Assembly (NCBI GenBank): GCA_964544885.1
Contig: CAZJDX010000008.1
Location: 1 to 64,000 of the forward strand
Direction: 5' to 3'
Length of the DNA stretch: 64,000 nucleotides
Source: QQVM01 sp964544885
Lineage (GTDB): Bacteria > Bacteroidota > Bacteroidia > AKYH767-A > 2013-40CM-41-45
Shown: positions 26,758-35,368 of the stretch, one piece after another
How the letters are laid out: the number at the start of each line of letters is the position of its first letter
Position numbering within the stretch: the stretch's first letter is position 1
Position numbers and translations under genes: made by a program
Notes under the pieces: model-generated
Database searches by the model: none
Told to the model about the DNA's origin: nothing
Seen by the model: the letters and a program-made list of their open reading frames with translations, nothing else

Positions 26758-27915
26758 ATGGCTAAGTTAAGATTAAACTGGGACCTGATTAAAGACATTA
26801 TCTTTGGAATATTCACTCTTGGTGTCTGGTTCCTCCTAAAAACCAAACCCGGGCAAAGAAAATCCGCCACCCGTGAATGGATAGACGCAATTATTTTTGC
26901 AGTAATTGCCGCCACCATTATCAGGACCTTCTTCATCGAAGCCTATACAATACCTACCCCCAGTATGGAGAAATCACTCCTTGTCGGAGATTTTCTGTTC
27001 GTATCCAAGATATCATACGGGGCAAGAATACCCAACACTCCCCTGTCCTTTCCATTTGCGCACCATACCATGCCTGTTATTGGAGGAAAATCTTACCTCG
27101 AATGGATCAAAATCGGATATCACAGGTTGCCTGGTTTTGGTAAAGTTAAAAACGGAGACTGCGTGGTTTTCAACTGGCCTGCCGAAACCGAAGGGAGACC
27201 GGTTGATAAAAAGGAGAATTATATCAAACGATGTGTGGGAGTCGCGGGAGAAACCATTGAAATAAGAGAACGGGAAATTTATATCAATGGAATAAAACAG
27301 ACTCCTCCTCCCAACATGCAAACTTCCTACCATGTCGTAACGGACGGAACCGGTTTCAGCGAACAAGCCATACAGCGGATAGGACTTCGGGAAGGCGAAA
27401 TGCTCTCCCCTGTTGAATTCAATTTTAATCTGACCAGTTCCGCCGCGAATGATCTTAAAAATTTTGGGAATGTGAAAAAAGTGGAAGCGAATACAATTCC
27501 AACGGATGCCTACCAGGATTTCATCTTTCCCTTCGATCAGAAGTTTAAATGGAACGTGGACAATTTCGGTCCGCTTTGGATTCCCAGGAAAGGAGAATCA
27601 CTGGAAATCACTCAGGAAAATATTTCACTTTACAGAAAAGTAATCGGTGAATACGAAGGTAATACGCTGGAGGAACGCGATGGCAAGATCATTATCAACG
27701 GCAAGGAGGCAGGATCTTATACTTTTAAGATGGACTATTACTTCATGATGGGTGACAACAGGCATAATTCCGCTGACTCACGTTTCTGGGGCTTTGTTCC
27801 GGAAGATCACATTGTAGGAAAAGCCGTATTTATCTGGATGAGTTGGGATACTCACGCCAGCTTCCTGAATAAAATACGCTGGGGCCGTCTGTTCAATCTG
27901 GTAAAGAACCAGTGA
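26758..27915 (+). CDS. lepB: Signal peptidase I
   Basis: A 385-residue membrane serine protease that removes signal peptides. One or two N-terminal helices (about 12-28 and 41-60) precede TPSMEKSL with the nucleophile Ser69. The catalytic-base region is YIKRCVGVAGETIEI (Lys158), and MMGDNRHNSADSRFWG is near residue 335. The region between (about 180-320) is an insertion, giving the long type typical of Bacteroidota. The start at ATG 26758 is preferred over the TTG at 26740. It would process the exported proteins found elsewhere in this window. Confidence 0.95.
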   Translation: MAKLRLNWDLIKDIIFGIFTLGVWFLLKTKPGQRKSATREWIDAIIFAVIAATIIRTFFIEAYTIPTPSMEKSLLVGDFLFVSKISYGARIPNTPLSFPFAHHTMPVIGGKSYLEWIKIGYHRLPGFGKVKNGDCVVFNWPAETEGRPVDKKENYIKRCVGVAGETIEIREREIYINGIKQTPPPNMQTSYHVVTDGTGFSEQAIQRIGLREGEMLSPVEFNFNLTSSAANDLKNFGNVKKVEANTIPTDAYQDFIFPFDQKFKWNVDNFGPLWIPRKGESLEITQENISLYRKVIGEYEGNTLEERDGKIIINGKEAGSYTFKMDYYFMMGDNRHNSADSRFWGFVPEDHIVGKAVFIWMSWDTHASFLNKIRWGRLFNLVKNQ

Positions 27916-27931
27916 TCGTTTTAGCAGTTTT

Positions 27932-29023
27932 TTAATCCTTTATTCCCGTCAGGAACCGGATCGTATCGACACCGTCAGCATAATCGGCCAGTCCCGGCGA
28001 CTGGGTTTCTCCAAAATTTACCAAACCATGCCGGAAATTATTATTCTGTTTTAATGTCTGGGACCGTCCGGCAATGCACTGAATCTGATCAAGGTTATTT
28101 TCAAGATCAGCTGCAAGGTCTTGTAGAGAATAATAATATTCATAATGAACAATTGAAACCGGCGAAGCTATCGCTTTATTCTCAAGGAGAATGACAAAAC
28201 CGTTTTGAAGAAATGGCACCTGTTTAAGCAGAAGTACAGCATTGTTATGTTCAAAATTATTCATGTACTGATTATGTTGCATAAGAGGATTTTGATCATA
28301 CCACGCTGCAAACAACTTATTCAGATCATAGCCTGCCGGTAAATAAAGCTTAGATACACTTCTGCATCCAAGTCCGAAGTAAGAAAATACATCCCGTCCC
28401 AGTGCCTTGAGTTCCAACTCCTGTTCATCCCCTTCCAGCACTGCTACGCCATTCCGGTTTTTCCGGATAATGTGGGGGTACTTTGCAAAGTAATAGTTGA
28501 AGTACCTGCTCGTATTCGTGCTACCTGTTGCGATCACCGCATCAAAATCTTTAAGCCGGTCAGTGAACCGGATCTTCTCATGGAAGGATGGCTCGGCTTC
28601 AGTCAGAATGGAAGCTATATATGGGAGAAGAACCTTATCCTCTGACGCATTCCTTCCGATATATGAATTTCCACTGATAAGTACGGACAGAAAATCATGA
28701 AATCCGACAAGAGGAATATTACCTGCGTTGACAACAGCTATTTCTTTCGAACCAACCTGATCCTGAACAGAATCGAGATAAGGTTTCATCCAGGTATTTA
28801 GTGTGTCCTCCGTCAGCAATTCCGACCAGTTCCGAAAGGCCAGTCCCAGGTTTTCTTTGCTGAACCAGGGGTTCAATCGGGTACTCTGACGCTGTATATC
28901 AAGAATACCGGCAGACAATTTCTCATCTATTTCATTCTTTTCTTCGAGAACATCTGCGATAATCCTGAATGAACCTCCCAGTTTTGCGAAGGCACTAATC
29001 CTTTGATTTAATTCTGATAACAT
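27932..29023 (-). CDS. Acyl-CoA reductase (LuxC-like)
   Basis: A 363-residue protein of the LuxC/acyl-CoA reductase family (PF05893). Seen: VNAGNIPLVGFHDFLSVLISG, DAVIATGSTNTSRYFNYYF, RKNRNGVAVLEGDE, and DVFSYFGLGCRSVSKLYLP; the Cys in GLGCRSVSK is placed as the thioester nucleophile. It would reduce an acyl-CoA to an aldehyde; the substrate is unknown. In Bacteroidota this gene commonly sits back-to-back with the dicluster ferredoxin gene, as here. Confidence 0.85.
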   Translation of the reverse strand: MLSELNQRISAFAKLGGSFRIIADVLEEKNEIDEKLSAGILDIQRQSTRLNPWFSKENLGLAFRNWSELLTEDTLNTWMKPYLDSVQDQVGSKEIAVVNAGNIPLVGFHDFLSVLISGNSYIGRNASEDKVLLPYIASILTEAEPSFHEKIRFTDRLKDFDAVIATGSTNTSRYFNYYFAKYPHIIRKNRNGVAVLEGDEQELELKALGRDVFSYFGLGCRSVSKLYLPAGYDLNKLFAAWYDQNPLMQHNQYMNNFEHNNAVLLLKQVPFLQNGFVILLENKAIASPVSIVHYEYYYSLQDLAADLENNLDQIQCIAGRSQTLKQNNNFRHGLVNFGETQSPGLADYADGVDTIRFLTGIKD

Positions 29024-29082
29024 TGGCTCATAACTAATTCCGGCAAGCTGAAACCCGGGATGGATTTTCCCGTAAGCCGGAT

Positions 29083-29112
29083 TTTGAAATCCGTTATTTC
29101 TGACTAAATTTG
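29083..29112 (+). promoter_or_regulatory. Promoter of the ferredoxin gene
   Basis: TTTG at 29083-29086, 18 bases, then TAAATTTG at 29105-29112. The downstream gene also has a good ribosome-binding site (AAAGGAG, 29135-29141, 5 bases before the ATG), unusual in this window. Confidence 0.75.
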
Positions 29113-29146
29113 TAGCAAAATTAATCTAAATAAGAAAGGAGAAGCT

Positions 29147-29497
29147 ATGGCAATTAAAATAACAGAGGAATGCATCAACTGTGGCGCTTGTGAACCTGAA
29201 TGTCCTAACAACGCGATTTACGAAGGCGGCGCAGAATGGAGATTCTCCGATGGCACCTCCGTGAAAGGTAGTTTTAAGACACTTAAAGGAACTGAGGTGG
29301 ATGCTGATGCAGCCCAGCCTCCGGTGGCCATGGATATATATTATATAGTCACAGATAAATGTACCGAATGCGTTGGCTTCCACGATGAACCCCAGTGCGC
29401 TTCCGTTTGTCCGGTTGATTGTTGTGTTGACGATCCGGATTACAGAGAATCAAAAGAAACCTTGTTAGCTAAGAAGGACAAACTTCACGCGGCCTGA
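29147..29497 (+). CDS. 4Fe-4S dicluster ferredoxin
   Basis: A 116-residue electron carrier. The first cluster motif is CINCGACEPECP (Cys-x2-Cys-x2-Cys-x3-Cys-Pro), the second CTECVGFHDEPQCASVCP with the longer Cys-x2-Cys-x8-Cys-x3-Cys-Pro spacing of Allochromatium-type ferredoxins. An insertion of about 45 residues between the clusters (GGAEWRFSDGTS...) is typical of the Bacteroidota form. Strong promoter, ribosome-binding site and terminator suggest a well-expressed single gene. Confidence 0.95.
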   Translation: MAIKITEECINCGACEPECPNNAIYEGGAEWRFSDGTSVKGSFKTLKGTEVDADAAQPPVAMDIYYIVTDKCTECVGFHDEPQCASVCPVDCCVDDPDYRESKETLLAKKDKLHAA

Positions 29498-29520
29498 TCT
29501 TTATCCATTCAATGAATTCG

Positions 29521-29553
29521 ACCGCGATCCGTTATTGGATTGCGGTTTTTATT
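29521..29553 (+). terminator. Terminator after the ferredoxin gene
   Basis: Stem ACCGCGATCC / GGATTGCGGT with one G-U-type mismatch and a 6-base loop, followed by TTTTTATTT. It starts 24 bases after the ferredoxin stop. Confidence 0.8.
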
Positions 29554-29597
29554 TATATGCGACTCTCAGCATATTAAGACCAGCGCATTAACATTCA

Positions 29598-30440
29598 ATG
29601 AACAATTCAACCAGGCTATTGATTTTGATCCTGACCCATTTTCTAACCTCAGGAATGGCTCAGGAGAATACATCATCAGGCTTGTTCTGCGATTCAATTA
29701 TCTCCATCATGCGCGGCTCAGCTTCCGACTCACTGAGAATTTCTGCCAATGAAACTTATATTCGCATGCTCTCCGAAAAGCTTAATGACCCCGCTGCCCT
29801 CTCCTACTCCTTCGATACACTCACCAATCTGTCAGTCAGGACAAGCAATGACAACAAGGTAAGGTTGTACACCTGGCTGTTATCTCTTGAGAACGGTCAG
29901 AAAAACCTCTACTACGGCTATCTCCATTATTCCGATAAAAAGGGAAATGTTAAATTATACCCGTTGAAAGATTCTACGTTGACAATCAGCAAACCTGAAT
30001 CGGAAAAGCTCAGACCTGACAGATGGTACGGCGCGATTTATTATTCCATTGTTCCGGTGAAAAGATCCGGTAAAGTCTTTTACACCTTGTTAGGGTGGAA
30101 AAGCATTGACAGATCGCGGACACAAAAAGTCATTGAGATCCTCTATTTTGATAACGGTATTCCCAAAATGGGTTACCCCTTGCTGAAAACCGGAAAAATC
30201 TTTCGCAACCGTCAGGTCTACTCCTTTCAGGCAAACCTCAGTATGGTGTTACGTTATGAACCCGGAAAGAAAATGATCGTTGTCGATCATCTGACCTCCG
30301 GAGATGGAAATGGTGGTCCGGATGGCACTTATGATGCCTTTAAATTCCGCAGCGGGAAATGGTTATTGTACAACGATGTGGATATACGTAGCGACTGGAA
30401 ACCTTCTAAAAATGTGCCCAGGCCTTTTGGTGAAGAGTGA
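29598..30440 (+). CDS. Secreted protein of unknown function, 280 aa
   Basis: A signal peptide (MNNSTRLLILILTHFLTSGMAQ) is followed by a soluble domain with LSVRTSNDNKVRLYTWLL, YYGYLHYSDKKGNVKLYPL, WYGAIYYSIVPVK and LLGWKSIDRSRTQKVIEIL, ending near DHLTSGDGNGGPDGTYDAFKF. The spacing suggests a beta-rich extracytoplasmic fold. No catalytic motif is evident. I recognise the pattern as conserved in Bacteroidota but cannot name a function. The gene is not obviously in an operon. Confidence 0.7.
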   Translation: MNNSTRLLILILTHFLTSGMAQENTSSGLFCDSIISIMRGSASDSLRISANETYIRMLSEKLNDPAALSYSFDTLTNLSVRTSNDNKVRLYTWLLSLENGQKNLYYGYLHYSDKKGNVKLYPLKDSTLTISKPESEKLRPDRWYGAIYYSIVPVKRSGKVFYTLLGWKSIDRSRTQKVIEILYFDNGIPKMGYPLLKTGKIFRNRQVYSFQANLSMVLRYEPGKKMIVVDHLTSGDGNGGPDGTYDAFKFRSGKWLLYNDVDIRSDWKPSKNVPRPFGEE

Positions 30441-30594
30441 TAAAGTCCCTCTGAGTATGAAATCAGGTTTTTCCACACTTGAATTTGACTGCAATTTGTA
30501 ACTTGCGGCCTCCATTTCATCTCTCGGTAATGAAATACCTTCAATAAAGGCAAACGGACACGAAAGAAGTATATGGGCTTCGTTTTGGAAATGA

Positions 30595-31671
30595 ATGAAC
30601 TTTAAAAAATTATTTATACCAGGTCCTACTCAGGTCCATCCGGATGTGTTGGCAAAAATGTCAACACCTATGATCGGACACCGGACCAGGGAAGCAAGTC
30701 TTCTTCAGCAGAGCATCACCGGAAAAATGCAAAAGCTGATGTTTACCGGGAACAAGATTGTGTTCAGCACCTCCTCAGGAACAGGCCTCATGGAAGGAGC
30801 TATTCGCTCCGCCACACACAAAAGAGCCATTGTCTTTTCAGTCGGTTCATTTGGAAAGCGATGGTGGCAATTGGCAACGCTGAATGGAATAGCAGCCGAT
30901 CTTCATGAGGAAGCTCCAGGCAGTGCAACCATGCCTGATACAGTTGAGAAATACCTGAAGACGGGTAAATATGATACCGTAGCTATTACACATAATGAAA
31001 CCTCAACCGGAATAATGAACCCTGTTGAGGCAATTGCACCGGTAATTGCAAGGTTCCCTGATATTGTATGGATGGTCGATGCGGTGAGCAGCCTCGGAGG
31101 TGTAAAACTGGAGGTAGACAGGCTGGGGATCGACATTTGCATTTCATCATCACAAAAGGCGCTGGCCCTCCCTCCCGGCCTGGCGCTGGCCTCTGTTTCG
31201 CCAAAAGCCGAAGCAAGATTCGCTAAAGTCGGAGAAAGAGGTTATTACCTGGATCTGAAAACAATGATCCGGTTCATTGATGAAAAAGACCATCAGTATC
31301 ATTGCACGCCTTCACTATCGCATTTGTTTGCCCTGGATTTTCAACTGGACAGAATTCTGAAAGAAGGTATTGAGAACAGGTTCATCAGGCATATGGAAAT
31401 GGCGGAATACACCATTAACTGGGCCAATCATTTCTTTAAGACTTACTGTAATCCGGGCTATGAGTCTCTTACATTAACCTGTATTGAGAATACCCGCAGT
31501 ATTAATGTCGCTCAGCTCAATAAGGAATTAGCAGAGTATGGTATGGTCATCTCGAACGGTTATGGCGAACTCAAGGATAAGACCTTCCGTATTGCTCACA
31601 TGGGTGAACTCACCCTTGAAGACATTCAGGAAGTTACTTCCACCATCGAAAAAATTCTAAAGCTTAGTTAA
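30595..31671 (+). CDS. Class V aminotransferase (AGT-like; probable phosphoserine role)
   Basis: A 358-residue PLP aminotransferase of the alanine-glyoxylate/serine-pyruvate type. Seen: FIPGPTQVHPDVLAKM, IGHRTREA, FSTSSGTGLMEGAIR, THNETSTGIMNPVEAI, WMVDAVSSLGG (PLP-pairing Asp), and ISSSQKALALPPGLA with the Schiff-base Lys. A DUF1015 gene follows 25 bases later. In Bacteroidota, DUF1015 genes often lie with serine-biosynthesis genes (serC and serA), and AGT-like enzymes can replace SerC; serine synthesis is therefore the likely role but is inference. No serA is present in the window. Confidence 0.8.
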   Translation: MNFKKLFIPGPTQVHPDVLAKMSTPMIGHRTREASLLQQSITGKMQKLMFTGNKIVFSTSSGTGLMEGAIRSATHKRAIVFSVGSFGKRWWQLATLNGIAADLHEEAPGSATMPDTVEKYLKTGKYDTVAITHNETSTGIMNPVEAIAPVIARFPDIVWMVDAVSSLGGVKLEVDRLGIDICISSSQKALALPPGLALASVSPKAEARFAKVGERGYYLDLKTMIRFIDEKDHQYHCTPSLSHLFALDFQLDRILKEGIENRFIRHMEMAEYTINWANHFFKTYCNPGYESLTLTCIENTRSINVAQLNKELAEYGMVISNGYGELKDKTFRIAHMGELTLEDIQEVTSTIEKILKLS

Positions 31672-31696
31672 GTCAAATTAATTTCTCTAAAAAACC

Positions 31697-32941
31697 ATGG
31701 CTGTAATTAAACCCTTCAAAGGCATCCGTCCGAAAAAGGAATATGCAAAGCAAATTGCTTCGAAACCATATGACGTACTCAATGAAAAGGAAGCGAGATC
31801 AGAAGCTGAAGGAAACCCACATTCATTTTATCATGTTATCAAACCCGAAATAGATTTTCCGGATGATTTTGATCACTATGCTCCAGAGATCTATAAAAGG
31901 GGTATAGATAATTTTAACCGCATGATGGAGAATGGAATTTTCTTTCAGGATGAAAAGGAGTGCCTGTATATCTACGCACAGAGCATGGCCGGAAGGACTC
32001 AGTACGGAATAGTCGCAGCGGCATCCATTGATGACTATTTCAATGACGTTATCAAAAAGCATGAACTTACCAGACCTGATAAAGAGGAAGACAGAAAAAA
32101 GCATGTCAGAACAAGCATGCTAAATTATGAACCGGTTTTCTTTGCTTACCCGGCTTCAAAAGTTCTGGACGAAATAGTAGCCGGAGTCGTTCAACACACC
32201 CCGGAATACGATTTCACAGCTGATGAAGGAATTGGTCATACATTTTGGGTCATCAGGGATGAGAATCTCATCGGACGCATAGTGGAAGAATTTAAAAAAT
32301 TCAATACCTATGTGGCAGACGGACACCACCGTACAGCAGCAGCCGCCTTGGTGGGAAAAGATCTCCGCAACGAAAATAAGAATCATACCGGAAAGGAAGC
32401 CTACAACTACTTCCTTGCTGTACATTTCCCCGATGATCAACTCGCAATTATGGATTATAACAGGGTTGTTAAAGATCTCAATGGACTTAGTGAGGTTGAT
32501 TTTCTCAGTAAGCTTGAAAAATCATTTACGTTGGAGGCAAAGGGCACAAGCATTTGCAAACCAGATCAGTTGCATGATTTTGGAATGTACCTGAATGGGA
32601 AATGGTATAAACTCACCGCGAAAAAAGATACCTATGATGACAAGGATCCTATCGGTGGACTTGATGTGACCATCCTTTCAAAACAGATACTTGAACCGAT
32701 TCTCAATATCAAAGACCTGAGAACAGATAAAAGAATTGAGTTTGTCGGCGGACTCAGAGGTATGGGAGAACTTGAAAAAAGAGTGAACTCAGGAGAAATG
32801 AAGGTCGCTTTCGCCTTGTATCCGGTAAGCATGAAGCAACTTATTGCCATTGCCGACAAGGGAGAGATCATGCCTCCTAAAACCACCTGGTTCGAGCCAA
32901 AGCTTCGCAGCGGACTTATCCTGCACTCTCTCAGGGATTAA
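31697..32941 (+). CDS. DUF1015 family protein
   Basis: A 414-residue protein matching DUF1015 throughout: IKPFKGIRPKKEYAKQIASKPYDVLNEKEAR at the start, NPHSFYHVIKPEIDFP, RTQYGIVAAASIDDYF, IKKHELTRPDKEEDR, the YVADGHHRTAAA motif near residue 210, and EFVGGLRGMGELEKRV. The DGHHR motif resembles ParB/sulfiredoxin-like nucleotide sites, and the family has been linked to serine metabolism by gene order. Its biochemical activity cannot be read from sequence. Convergent with glutathione peroxidase, 18 bases between the stops. Confidence 0.9.
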   Translation: MAVIKPFKGIRPKKEYAKQIASKPYDVLNEKEARSEAEGNPHSFYHVIKPEIDFPDDFDHYAPEIYKRGIDNFNRMMENGIFFQDEKECLYIYAQSMAGRTQYGIVAAASIDDYFNDVIKKHELTRPDKEEDRKKHVRTSMLNYEPVFFAYPASKVLDEIVAGVVQHTPEYDFTADEGIGHTFWVIRDENLIGRIVEEFKKFNTYVADGHHRTAAAALVGKDLRNENKNHTGKEAYNYFLAVHFPDDQLAIMDYNRVVKDLNGLSEVDFLSKLEKSFTLEAKGTSICKPDQLHDFGMYLNGKWYKLTAKKDTYDDKDPIGGLDVTILSKQILEPILNIKDLRTDKRIEFVGGLRGMGELEKRVNSGEMKVAFALYPVSMKQLIAIADKGEIMPPKTTWFEPKLRSGLILHSLRD

Positions 32942-32959
32942 ATCCTGTTCACTACCTCC

Positions 32960-33544
32960 CTATTTTAGATAGGAAATTATTTTTTCATCCAGCGGTCTCG
33001 TCTTTGACGGAAAATAAGCAATGAGCCTGCCTTGTTCATCGATCAGGTACTTGCAAAAGTTCCATGACGGCTCCTGATCATTCCATCCGTTTGCAGACTT
33101 AGTGCTCAACCACTTGTATAGTGGCGCCTGTTCACTTCCTTTCACATCGAGTTTAGCATAAACCGGAAAAGTAACACCATAATTCTTCGAACAAAATTCC
33201 ATAATCTCTTCCTGACTGCCCGGTTCCTGCCCGCCAAACTGATTGCACGGAAAAGCAAGGACGATTAATTTATCTCCATAATTCTCATGCAACTCCTGCA
33301 GTTCTTTATACTGAGGGGTATATCCACACTTACTTGCCGTATTTACGATCAGGATCTTTCTTCCTTTAAAAGGCGACAAGTCTGCCTCCATTCCGTTCAT
33401 ATCTCTGAACTTAATGCTATAAACCGATTCGGTTGAATCCGGAATTGCTTTTGTCAGCGGCCTTTCTGCAGCACGCGAACAGGCACTGATCACAGCCGTA
33501 AGCCCGATTCCCACAAGTTTGACAATTCGTTTCATGTTCATCAT
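32960..33544 (-). CDS. Glutathione peroxidase family lipoprotein
   Basis: A 194-residue thiol peroxidase. A signal peptide with lipobox (VISACSR) indicates export as a lipoprotein. The active-site motif NTASKCGYTPQY has Cys rather than selenocysteine; LAFPCNQFGGQEP supplies the Gln and resolving Cys, and WNFCKYL the Trp and Asn. It probably reduces peroxides using thioredoxin-type donors in the periplasm. MMNM at the start leaves the exact ATG (33544, 33541 or 33535) uncertain. Confidence 0.9.
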   Translation of the reverse strand: MMNMKRIVKLVGIGLTAVISACSRAAERPLTKAIPDSTESVYSIKFRDMNGMEADLSPFKGRKILIVNTASKCGYTPQYKELQELHENYGDKLIVLAFPCNQFGGQEPGSQEEIMEFCSKNYGVTFPVYAKLDVKGSEQAPLYKWLSTKSANGWNDQEPSWNFCKYLIDEQGRLIAYFPSKTRPLDEKIISYLK

Positions 33545-33697
33545 AATATTCCAACTCCTTAAACCACTTTCAAGCTGACAAAGTTCAACTAATTTTATGA
33601 ATTTTTAAATTGGTCAACAAACAATAAAATAGGAATCCAGACGGGTCATTGCTACAAAATTTCTTTGTCATGTCATTTGCTAGCCATATTTTGCGGT

Positions 33698-34372
33698 ATG
33701 AATCAATTCATCCAAAACTATCTGAGGATACTATCGGATCTCGCACCCTACAATGCGAGTCTTGTAGCTGTCAGCAAGCATCAGCCGGTTGAACTGATCC
33801 GTGAACTTTATGATGCCGGCCACAGGGATTTTGGAGAAAACTACGTTCAGGAATGTTGCCATAAACATGAAATGCTGGCTGAAAATCTGAGGTGGCACTT
33901 CATCGGGCATTTACAAAGCAATAAGGTAAAACAGATTATTCCATTCATCACTCTCATCCATGGAATTGACAGCAGGAAACTCATTACCGAGACAGACAAG
34001 CAAGCCGGTAAAATCCCGGTATCCTGTAACGTGCTGCTTCAGATCCATATCGCTCAGGAGGAAAGTAAATTTGGCTTTTCTCAGGAAGAAGCGCTGGAAC
34101 TGTTTACATCCGGTTTTTTCTCCACAACAAGAAACCTGAATGTTGTCGGTTTGATGGGAATGGCATCCAATACCAATGACACCAAACAGATTGGAGCAGA
34201 ATTCAGGGGACTTAAACAGTTCTTCGACAGTTTATGTGTTAGTTTTCCCGATTACACGAAAAATTTCAATGTACTTTCGATGGGCATGACATCAGACTAT
34301 AAAATCGCGTTGGAAGAAGGAAGCACAATGGTAAGAATAGGCTCTGCATTGTTTGGTGAGCGAAAAAAATGA
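33698..34372 (+). CDS. YggS-family PLP-binding protein
   Basis: A 224-residue PLP-homeostasis protein (PLPBP/YggS). Seen: LVAVSKHQP with the PLP Lys, DFGENYVQE, WHFIGHLQSNKVK, LQIHIAQEESKFGF, GLMGMAS, SMGMTSDYKIAL and GSTMVRIGSALFG. The frame opens 33 bases upstream with a TTG, but the ATG at 33698 gives the usual family length. Coupled to the transporter gene by ATGA at 34369-34372. Confidence 0.93.
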   Translation: MNQFIQNYLRILSDLAPYNASLVAVSKHQPVELIRELYDAGHRDFGENYVQECCHKHEMLAENLRWHFIGHLQSNKVKQIIPFITLIHGIDSRKLITETDKQAGKIPVSCNVLLQIHIAQEESKFGFSQEEALELFTSGFFSTTRNLNVVGLMGMASNTNDTKQIGAEFRGLKQFFDSLCVSFPDYTKNFNVLSMGMTSDYKIALEEGSTMVRIGSALFGERKK

Positions 34373-35325
34373 ACACATCCGGTCTGATTTTCGCCTTATT
34401 GGCAACGCTTTCCTGGTCTTTGTGCATTTTCCCTTTTACGCAGGCTGCAAGAAGACTAGGCTCTGTTCCCCTGAATCATTTCCGGCTTCTTCTTGCCGTG
34501 ATCCTTCTTGGAGCCGCTTCATTGATGATCGATCATAAAGGTTTTACTGAACTTTTTCAGAAGGAAATGCTTGGACCCTGGTTCTGGTTAGGCATTTCAG
34601 GAATCATCGGTTTAACTATCGGTGACCATTTCGGATTTGCCATGTACGCCATCCTTGGTCCCCGCATTGGCAGCGTCCTTACTACTTTCGCTCCGGCCGC
34701 ATCTCTTATAACCGGTTTTTTTATTCTGGATGAACGCTTGTCGCTCATAGGAATTTCAGGAATGCTTATAACCGTGCTGGGTGTGATTTGGATAAGCCTT
34801 AACCGATATGAGAGAGATAAAATTCCTGACCACGGTCACGGCAGTATCCGGGACGGCATCTTTTACGGATTGCTGGCGGCTGCATGCCAGGGTGCAGGCT
34901 TGGTATTGGCTAAAAAAGGAATGATGGATCAAACGGGCATGGCCGAAAACATTCACCCTGTCCATGCAACACTCATCCGCTTGCTGATTGCCACTTCTTC
35001 CCTGTTTATCTATACAGTCATGAGAGGAAGATTCAGGGAAGTCACAACTGCGATAGTTCAAAACAGGAATAATGGGCTTCTCTATGCCTCTGCGGGTACC
35101 TTGTTCGGACCGGTAACCGGCGTCAGTCTTGCCCTTTATACGGTAATTTACCTGAAAGCTTCCGTAGCTCAGACCATCTTTTCACTCGTTCCGGTACTTG
35201 CATTGGTGATTTCAATGATCTTCTTCAGAGAAAAGATAAGCATGAGGGCACTTATTGGTGTGATTACCGCTATCATGGGCGTGTTGATCCTTATTTGGAG
35301 GGAAGAACTGAAAAGTCTATTTTAG
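34369..35325 (+). CDS. EamA-family (DMT) transporter
   Basis: A 318-residue integral membrane protein with about ten hydrophobic helices in two EamA repeats: first (about 1-140) FALLATLSWSLCIFPFTQAAR, second (about 160-305) FYGLLAAACQGAGLVLAKKG, ending VITAIMGVLILIW. Drug/metabolite transporters move small molecules, but the substrate is not known. It starts within the yggS stop codon and is followed by the DUF2723 gene 43 bases later. Confidence 0.88.
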   Translation: MNTSGLIFALLATLSWSLCIFPFTQAARRLGSVPLNHFRLLLAVILLGAASLMIDHKGFTELFQKEMLGPWFWLGISGIIGLTIGDHFGFAMYAILGPRIGSVLTTFAPAASLITGFFILDERLSLIGISGMLITVLGVIWISLNRYERDKIPDHGHGSIRDGIFYGLLAAACQGAGLVLAKKGMMDQTGMAENIHPVHATLIRLLIATSSLFIYTVMRGRFREVTTAIVQNRNNGLLYASAGTLFGPVTGVSLALYTVIYLKASVAQTIFSLVPVLALVISMIFFREKISMRALIGVITAIMGVLILIWREELKSLF

Positions 35326-35368
35326 ACTTATCCCGAAACCAGGAGCATAATATCAGAATCCAATTTCC

